NCBI GenBank assembly: GCA_041299015.1
Contig: JBFYWB010000013.1
Coordinates: 1-26,294 of the forward strand
From: JARFQH01 sp041299015
GTDB lineage: Bacteria; Desulfobacterota; Desulfobacteria; Desulfobacterales; SG8-13
Reading direction: 5' to 3'
DNA: 26,294 nt
Shown: piece by piece, positions 22,086 to 26,294 of the stretch
How positions within the stretch are numbered: position 1 is the stretch's first letter
Layout of the letters: each line of letters begins with the position of its first letter
Made by a program: the position numbers and the translations under genes
The notes under the pieces: model-generated
What the model was told of the DNA's origin: nothing
The model's database searches: none
The model's input: the letters and a program-made list of their open reading frames with translations, nothing else

Positions 22086-22610
22086 TCACAAATGTCCATG
22101 GATTTCACTTGGTCCAAACGGCTCGCGGCGCCTTTCCCGGTAGGAGCCTACACCAAATGGCCGGGACAGGTCTGCAACGATTTTTACCGATTCGAGAACA
22201 TCGAGCAGTTCTTCGAAACCAAATGGTTTGAATATCCAGCCGTCAACCCGGGGCGAATTCATTTCTTCAGCGACCTCGGCTTGACACAACCCGGTCATGA
22301 TCAGGACGCTTGTCCGGGGAGAATGGGCTTTGACCAGAGCGGCCAACTGACAGCCGTTCGTCCTTGAGAGGCTGAATTCGCTGACAACCAGATCGAAGCG
22401 CCCGTCGGAGAGATTGTCGATTGCCGCTTGACAGCCATGCGCGCTGCTGACCGCGCAGCCGAGGGTCTTGAACATCATCGCGACGACTTCGAGAACGGCG
22501 GCGTTATCGTCGACGACGAGCACGTTTAGAATAGCCCCCGCGACCGCATCGATCCGGTCGCTCGCAACCGACCCGGTCGGTTGGTACATCGGTTGTCTGT
22601 CGGTTGTCAT
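22086..22610 (-). CDS. Atypical receiver-domain protein with Glu in place of the phospho-Asp
   Basis: A 174-aa protein: a ~28-residue N-terminal tail, one receiver domain (~29-145) and a short Arg-rich tail, with no output domain. The acidic pair D34-D35 (VLVVDDN), the MTG and the FKPF lysine are conserved, but the phosphorylation strand reads FDLVVSEFSLSRTNG: Glu78 stands where Asp is normally phosphorylated, and Ser replaces the usual Pro after it. The codon is GAA, so the change is real in the sequence. An Asp-to-Glu change often mimics the phosphorylated state, so it may be constitutively on. Start at the ATG 22610 is supported by GGGGGAGG 6 bases upstream. It heads the STAS-DksA-PilZ gene series. 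Confidence 0.85.
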   Translation of the reverse strand: MTTDRQPMYQPTGSVASDRIDAVAGAILNVLVVDDNAAVLEVVAMMFKTLGCAVSSAHGCQAAIDNLSDGRFDLVVSEFSLSRTNGCQLAALVKAHSPRTSVLIMTGLCQAEVAEEMNSPRVDGWIFKPFGFEELLDVLESVKIVADLSRPFGVGSYRERRREPFGPSEIHGHL

Positions 22611-22709
22611 CGCTGGCCTCCCCCACCAAAAACCTCGGCCCCGGCACGCCTCATCCAAGGCGGTCATGCGGCGGCCGCGAAAGCCGGTCGGCCGCTGACG
22701 GACAAAGGT

Positions 22710-23027
22710 CTATGAAGCCTCATCCTTGCCGTTGTCGGCCTTTTTGAACGCCGCCGCCCCGGTCGAAAGGACCAGGCAATAGGTGCGCCAAGGGCATTGA
22801 GGGCTGCAATTGGAACCGGCTCTTCCGAAGCAGTCCGGCTGGCCTTCGAGGCGCTGGATGGATCGAACCAGGTGCACCACATCAGGCCTGCCGGCGTATC
22901 CGGACTGATTGTCTTTTTTCTTGGCCGCCAATTCGATTTTTTTTCGCTTGTTCGACGAGTTTCCGGCGCGTGGGTCCTTGAGCCGCAACGGCCCTTCGCA
23001 GAGCCACTGGCCTATTGACCACCGCAA
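22710..23027 (-). CDS. Small four-cysteine protein (CFG-CPWR motif)
   Basis: Up to 105 aa. A Lys-rich N-terminal half (KRKKIELAAKKKDNQ) leads to SIQRLEGQPDCFGRAGSNCSPQCPWRTYCL, with the pattern C66-F-G-x5-C74-x3-C78-P-W-x3-C84. Similar C-F-G ... C-P-W-R-x2-C clusters occur in small proteins of anaerobic bacteria; I know no function. Four cysteines suggest Zn or an Fe-S cluster. The start is unresolved: TTG at 23027 has no ribosome binding site, and TTG at 22988 follows an AAGGG rather closely. It lies between a NarL-type regulator and the Glu-receiver gene, all on the minus strand. Confidence 0.6.
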   Translation of the reverse strand: MRWSIGQWLCEGPLRLKDPRAGNSSNKRKKIELAAKKKDNQSGYAGRPDVVHLVRSIQRLEGQPDCFGRAGSNCSPQCPWRTYCLVLSTGAAAFKKADNGKDEAS

Positions 23028-23102
23028 ACGCTAAAGTTTTGCACCCGCCTTACCCTATGGCCGACCTGCGCGGCAATGTCCATAGGCGGAGAGCTTCAAT
23101 TT

Positions 23103-23137
23103 AGGTGGGAAAAATCCCTGCCTTGGGGGATTTACCT
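23103..23137. repeat. Bulged inverted repeat between the NarL-type regulator and the CPWR gene
   Basis: AAATCCC (23112-23118) and GGGATTT (23127-23133) pair perfectly around an 8-base loop, and AGGT (23103-23106) pairs with ACCT (23134-23137) outside, with a 5-base bulge on one side. It lies 52 bases after the regulator stop. On the minus strand the stem runs into TTTTT, so it could be a weak terminator; the symmetric AGGT/ACCT ends also suit an operator. Confidence 0.4.
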
Positions 23138-23188
23138 GGGAAAGTCATGTGGTTGTCGGGGGGATAAGCGGGAATAGTGACAAAGGGG

Positions 23189-23866
23189 TTATTCTTTCCA
23201 GAGATCGATATCGATCAGCCCCAAACGGGCGGCATAGCGCACCAGGTCGATGGTCTTGTGCAGGCCGAGCTTGCGCATGATGCTGGAACGATGGTTTTCA
23301 ACCGTTTTGGGACTGATGAAGAGCTTTTCGGCGACCTGGTTGACGTTCAACCCCTCGGCCAGCAGAACCATGACCTCCTGTTCTCTGGCGGTCAGCGCAT
23401 CGTAGTTGGAACCGGTCGTCAGCGTCTCTTTGGGCCCCAGGCCCACGAGCTTTTTGACGACCTGCTGGGAAACGGAGGTGTCCATGAAATAGTCCCCCTT
23501 GAGGACATGCTCCATTCCCTGCAGCAGCTTTTCCGCGGCCGACCCCTTGGCCAGGTATCCGGTGGCGCCGGCCTGGAAAGCCTTGACGATGTAGTCGATC
23601 TTGGCATGCATGCTCACTATCAGGATGCGGCTCTTCCGGCAGCATTTCAAGATGACGCCGATCAGCTCCAGGCCGCTGCCGTCCGGCAGCGACAGGTCGA
23701 GCAGGATCAGGTCCGGCACGAGCTGCCGCACCAGCTCAATCGCCTCCTGCCCGGTGCCGGCTTCGCCGACGACCTCGTAGTGCCGGCCGGAAGCGATGAT
23801 CGACTTGAGGCCTTCCCTGAACAAGGGGTGGTCATCGACGATGAGGACGCTATTTTTTGGACTCAT
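23189..23866 (-). CDS. NarL/FixJ-type LuxR response regulator
   Basis: A 225-aa transcription factor. The receiver (1-~120) has VLIVDDHPLFREGL with D11-D12, phospho-Asp57 in LILLDLSLPDGSG, the VSMHAK segment and the K of YLAKGSAAEKLLQG. A linker leads to a LuxR helix-turn-helix (~160-220): LTAREQEVMVLLAEGLNVNQVAEKLFISPKTVENHRSSIMRKLGLHKTIDLVRYA. Partner kinase is not adjacent on this strand; the histidine kinase at 24256 is divergent and lies next to an OmpR-type regulator of its own. The start at 23866 lies inside the end of the upstream Lys-rich gene, after a purine-rich run, suggesting translational coupling; an in-frame ATG at 23887 is an alternative. Confidence 0.95.
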   Translation of the reverse strand: MSPKNSVLIVDDHPLFREGLKSIIASGRHYEVVGEAGTGQEAIELVRQLVPDLILLDLSLPDGSGLELIGVILKCCRKSRILIVSMHAKIDYIVKAFQAGATGYLAKGSAAEKLLQGMEHVLKGDYFMDTSVSQQVVKKLVGLGPKETLTTGSNYDALTAREQEVMVLLAEGLNVNQVAEKLFISPKTVENHRSSIMRKLGLHKTIDLVRYAARLGLIDIDLWKE

Positions 23867-24200
23867 CTTTTCTTTTCTTCTTTTCATTCCGACCGGCTTC
23901 AGGCCGACCGGCTTCAGTCTTGGCCTGCTTGGTCGTCGGTTTCCCGTGCGCGGCCTTTTTTTCAGCCAGTTTTCTCTCTTTGTCCGCGACTTTTTCAGCG
24001 TTTAATTTTTCCTGGGCCGCGATGCTCGCCAAACGGAAATTGGCTTTGCGGATTTGAGCCCTGATTTTCCTGATCGAGGGGTCGCGCCGGATGGCCGCCT
24101 CGTCCAGCCCCTTCCCCTTGAGCTGGGCGCTGCGAGCGGAAAGCTTTTCGGCAGCGGCCTTTTTATGGTTATCGAGGTAATTTTTCGCCCTGAGGTTCAT
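23850..24200 (-). CDS. Lys/Ala-rich basic helical protein overlapping the response regulator gene
   Basis: A 116-aa, very basic protein predicted to be a long helix or coiled coil (YLDNHKKAAAEKLSARSAQLK, RRDPSIRKIRAQIRKANFRLASIAAQEK), ending in a low-complexity Lys-rich tail (EKKKRKDESKK). The central DPSIRKIRAQIRKANFRL resembles small uncharacterised proteins I associate with Geobacter-like bacteria. Function unknown; nucleic-acid or ribosome binding is only a guess from charge. The ATG at 24200 is chosen because AAAAAGGAG lies 6 bases upstream; an earlier ATG at 24218 would translate that site. Its last 17 bases overlap the start of the NarL-type regulator gene, so the two are co-translated. 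Confidence 0.75.
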   Translation of the reverse strand: MNLRAKNYLDNHKKAAAEKLSARSAQLKGKGLDEAAIRRDPSIRKIRAQIRKANFRLASIAAQEKLNAEKVADKERKLAEKKAAHGKPTTKQAKTEAGRPEAGRNEKKKRKDESKK

Positions 24201-24255
24201 ACCGATCTCCTTTTTCATTTCATTAGAGGCTCATTTTTGGCATAAGATAAGGGTC

Positions 24256-25203
24256 ATGAACTCACCCCGCTGGGTCATTCACCCGATATTGATATTTCTG
24301 CTGTCCATCGCCGCGCTGGGCACATCGCTTTTTCTTTACATTTACTGGTACATGGAAGCCAATATCGGCCTCAGGTCCGTCGTCGACCGCTTCAATCTGG
24401 ACCGGGACCAGGTGCTGACATCCCAGACCTGGATGGTGATATTGGTCCTGTCGCTCCTGGTGGGAATTATTCTGATGGGGATTTTCGGGATCTTCGTTTA
24501 CGGACAGAAAATGCTCCAGCTCTACCGCCTCCAGAACAATTTCATCAACAACTTTACCCACGAACTAAAGACCCCGGTCACCTCCCTGAAGCTGTTTCTG
24601 CAAACATTCTCCAAGCACGAACTGGCGCGCACCGATCAACTCAAATACATTCAATTCATGCTCTCGGATGTGAACCGTTTGACGGAAAACATTAACCGAA
24701 TCTTAAACCTGGCCAAAATAGAAAGCAAGAGCTATGCAAACGAATTCGTCGATACGGACCTGATACGCGCCATCGATTTGTTTCTCACCAACCACCAGCA
24801 CCTGTTCCATAATGGCACCATCCGGATTATCCCGCCCGAGGGCAAGCTTCCCACCTTCCGGGTCAATTTGCCCCTGTTCGACATGTTGCTGATGAACCTG
24901 GTGACAAATGCCGTAAAATACAACGACGCTCCAAAACCCACTGTCGATATCGGTTTTGAGATCCGCCCGCGTCACCTCATCATTCGTTTCGTGGACAACG
25001 GCATCGGCATCGACAAGAAAGAACTGCGCAAGATCTTCAGAAAGTTTTACCAGATCGGGCGGTCCGAAAACATGAGCGCCAAGGGCAGCGGCCTGGGGTT
25101 GTACCTGGTCCAAAACATCGCCCGGATCCATAAATGGAAAGTCGCGGCGCACAGTCAAGGCATCGGCAAGGGGTCTGTCTTTGCCATCAGCCTGCCGATT
25201 TAA
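24256..25203 (+). CDS. Membrane sensor histidine kinase
   Basis: A 315-aa kinase with two transmembrane segments (~8-30 and ~60-82) enclosing a small ~28-residue periplasmic loop, too short for a large ligand domain, so it may sense within the membrane or through a partner. HisKA has FTHELKTPVTSLKLFL with phospho-His102. The ATPase domain has N-box LLMNLVTNAVKYND, DNGIGID, FRKFYQIGRSENMSAKGSGLGLYLVQNIA. It starts 55 bases from the divergent Lys-rich gene and ends 82 bases before an OmpR-type regulator on the same strand, its likely cognate partner. The ATG is preceded by AAGGG at a rather short distance. Confidence 0.95.
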   Translation: MNSPRWVIHPILIFLLSIAALGTSLFLYIYWYMEANIGLRSVVDRFNLDRDQVLTSQTWMVILVLSLLVGIILMGIFGIFVYGQKMLQLYRLQNNFINNFTHELKTPVTSLKLFLQTFSKHELARTDQLKYIQFMLSDVNRLTENINRILNLAKIESKSYANEFVDTDLIRAIDLFLTNHQHLFHNGTIRIIPPEGKLPTFRVNLPLFDMLLMNLVTNAVKYNDAPKPTVDIGFEIRPRHLIIRFVDNGIGIDKKELRKIFRKFYQIGRSENMSAKGSGLGLYLVQNIARIHKWKVAAHSQGIGKGSVFAISLPI

Positions 25204-25285
25204 AGCGGCCCCGGTTCGCGATGCGACAAACAAACATGCGGTAGCCGCCGGAACGCTGGCCGGCAAGCCGTCAGCAGGGGTTCTC

Positions 25286-26014
25286 ATGCTCGAAAAAGAC
25301 AAGAAATGCATCCTGGTCATCGAGGATGACGCCCACATCGCCGAGGGATTGACTCTGAACCTGTCTCTGCAGGGCTACTCGGTCGTCGTCGCCGGCGATG
25401 GGCCCTCCGGCCTGCAGAAGTGGAAGGACCTCAGGCCGGATCTGATCGTGCTCGATATCATGCTGCCGTCCATCGATGGGCTTGCCGTCTTGCAGGCCAT
25501 CCGGCTGGAGGACGAACGCCTGCCGGTCCTGATTCTGTCGGCCAGGACCGCTTCGGACGACATCATCAGGGGGCTCGCCTGCGGGGTGGACGACTACCTG
25601 ACCAAGCCGTTCAACCTGGAAGAGTTTCTGCTGCGGGTGGAGCGACTCATCCGGCGTGCCGCCTGGAACCGCAGAGATGCGCAGTTCGTCGCAGCAACCG
25701 AGACGATCTTTCGATTCGGCGGGAACACGATCGATTTCGAAACCGGCACCGCCGCCTGTCGGCAGGGCCGCATCACCCTGACCGGGCAGGAAGTCAAACT
25801 TCTCAAGCTGTTTATCGCCCATCGCGGAAAACCCCTGTCGCGCGCCATCCTGCTGGAGGTCGGTTGGGGGTATACCCGCAACGTCACGAGTCGCACGGTC
25901 GACAATTTCATCGTGCGTCTGCGCAAATATTTCGAGGAGAACCCCCGAGAACCGCGGTATTTCAAAAGCCTGCGCTCGGTTGGGTATGTATTCGAACCCG
26001 AGCCGCCCGGTTAA
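25286..26014 (+). CDS. OmpR/PhoB-family response regulator
   Basis: A 242-aa transcription factor. The receiver has CILVIEDDAHIAEGL, phospho-Asp57 in IVLDIMLPSIDG, LSARTASDD and the Lys of DYLTKPFNLEEF. The C-terminal winged helix (~150-238) has LTGQEVKLLKLFIAHRGKPLSR, the recognition region TSRTVDNFIVRLRKYFEENP and YFKSLRSVGYVFEP. The ATG at 25286 follows CAGGGG; longer in-frame extension upstream overlaps the kinase gene and is not receiver-like. It is probably paired with the kinase just upstream. Two 11-bp direct repeats, a spacing typical of binding sites for this family, lie about 100 bases after its stop codon. Confidence 0.96.
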   Translation: MLEKDKKCILVIEDDAHIAEGLTLNLSLQGYSVVVAGDGPSGLQKWKDLRPDLIVLDIMLPSIDGLAVLQAIRLEDERLPVLILSARTASDDIIRGLACGVDDYLTKPFNLEEFLLRVERLIRRAAWNRRDAQFVAATETIFRFGGNTIDFETGTAACRQGRITLTGQEVKLLKLFIAHRGKPLSRAILLEVGWGYTRNVTSRTVDNFIVRLRKYFEENPREPRYFKSLRSVGYVFEPEPPG

Positions 26015-26115
26015 TCGGCGCTATGCGCTTTGCGGGCGGCAGGACCGGCAGCCGGATGGTCGGTATCATCCCCCTTCCCGGCTTCTTTTTTGAAGATGGA
26101 AAAGGCCCGCCCACT

Positions 26116-26137
26116 TTTTGTAAAACTTTTGTAAAAT
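26116..26137 (+). repeat. Two tandem 11-bp repeats, candidate response-regulator box
   Basis: TTTTGTAAAAC (26116-26126) and TTTTGTAAAAT (26127-26137) match at 10 of 11 positions with no spacer. An 11-bp repeat places two monomers on the same face of DNA, the arrangement used by PhoB/OmpR-family dimers. The pair ends 12 bases before a -35 box, a normal activator position. Each unit is itself partly palindromic (TTTTGTAAAA). Confidence 0.55.
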
Positions 26138-26149
26138 AATCGCTTCGCC

Positions 26150-26178
26150 TTGTCATTCTCACGGGTTCCTTCTAACAT
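26150..26178 (+). promoter_or_regulatory. Candidate promoter for the gene at the right edge
   Basis: TTGTCA (26150-26155, 5 of 6), 17 bases, TAACAT (26173-26178, 4 of 6). The weak -10 box fits an activator-dependent promoter, and the tandem 11-bp repeats sit just upstream. Transcription would start near 26185, giving a leader of about 90 bases. Confidence 0.45.
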
Positions 26179-26274
26179 GAAAGTTTAGGTCGGAATCGAC
26201 GGCCGGTTTCAACTCGTTTGGACCCTTTTAAAGCCGTGACCTCGCAACAAACACCCTCAACCGAGGCAAACAAA

Positions 26275-26294
26275 ATGAAACTCCATGAATTGCG
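26275..26294 (+). CDS. Start of a gene cut by the window edge
   Basis: ATG at 26275 with GAGG (26263-26266) 8 bases upstream, opening MKLHEL before the sequence ends. It follows a promoter and the tandem-repeat box. Too short to identify the product. Confidence 0.5.

Larger units (their letters stand above)
26015..26274 (+). other. Regulatory gap after the response regulator
   Basis: About 260 bases without a gene. It contains the tandem repeats at 26116-26137, the promoter at 26150-26178 and a ~90-base leader before a gene starting at 26275. No terminator with a clear stem and T-tract follows the response regulator gene. Confidence 0.55.

Noticed and set aside
25181..25285. N-terminal extension of the OmpR-type regulator
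   Set aside because: It overlaps the kinase gene and is not receiver-like; the ATG at 25286 has a suitable ribosome binding site and matches family starts.
1..26294. tRNA, rRNA, CRISPR, insertion sequence, prophage or toxin-antitoxin features
   Set aside because: No regularly spaced repeats, transposase or integrase motifs, terminal inverted repeats or cloverleaf sequences were seen on reading both strands; a covariance-model scan was not possible.

Overview
The window is GC-rich, gene-dense chromosomal DNA with no tRNA, rRNA, CRISPR array, insertion sequence or phage gene that I can see. The protein families suggest an anaerobic or facultative Gram-negative of the Desulfobacterota (old Deltaproteobacteria) type. 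The pointers are a CoA-transferase/GNAT fusion, a short PilZ-like protein, small cysteine-cluster proteins, FabV and many signalling proteins. This assignment is inference from recognised families, not from a marker gene.

Region 1 (about 1-6800) has an acyl-CoA and acetylation theme plus stress proteins. It holds a CoA-transferase-like protein fused to a Pat-like GNAT domain, a single-domain universal stress protein (minus strand), an SthA/Lpd-like flavoprotein that has lost both redox cysteines, a tandem universal stress protein, and an AcuC/HDAC-type deacetylase. The CoA-transferase part appears to lack its catalytic Glu. The fusion therefore looks like an acyl-CoA-sensing protein acetyltransferase, with a candidate eraser (the deacetylase) encoded nearby.

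Region 2 (6800-9300) has a small seven-cysteine protein and a large polytopic membrane protein of unknown function, separated by a strong hairpin.

Region 3 (9366-17657) is a plus-strand signalling block. A near-consensus promoter overlapped by a 16-bp palindrome precedes a secreted protein made of two copies of a ~47-residue repeat, then a soluble Ser/Thr kinase, then a large protein ending in a GGDEF-like domain without its GGDEF motif. Next come a PAS-GAF-PAS hybrid histidine kinase with a receiver, and a GAF-SpoIIE (PP2C) phosphatase.

Region 4 (17658-20570) has FabV enoyl reductase on plus and ProA (proline synthesis) on minus, convergent.

Region 5 (20937-24200, all minus) is a run of small regulators: a Lys/Ala-rich protein overlapping a NarL-type response regulator, a four-cysteine protein, a receiver whose phospho-Asp is Glu, a STAS-like protein without the usual phospho-Ser, a DksA-type zinc-finger protein and a PilZ-like protein. 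The last four form a compact possible operon.

Region 6 (24256-26294) has a membrane histidine kinase and an OmpR-type response regulator, divergent from region 5. After the regulator come two 11-bp direct repeats and a promoter in front of a gene whose first codons are at the window edge. This is a plausible target of the response regulator.

No single known island system is visible. The most interesting new-looking pieces are the CoA-transferase-derived acetyltransferase, the repeat-protein/kinase/degenerate-GGDEF operon, and the REC(Glu)-STAS-DksA-PilZ cluster.
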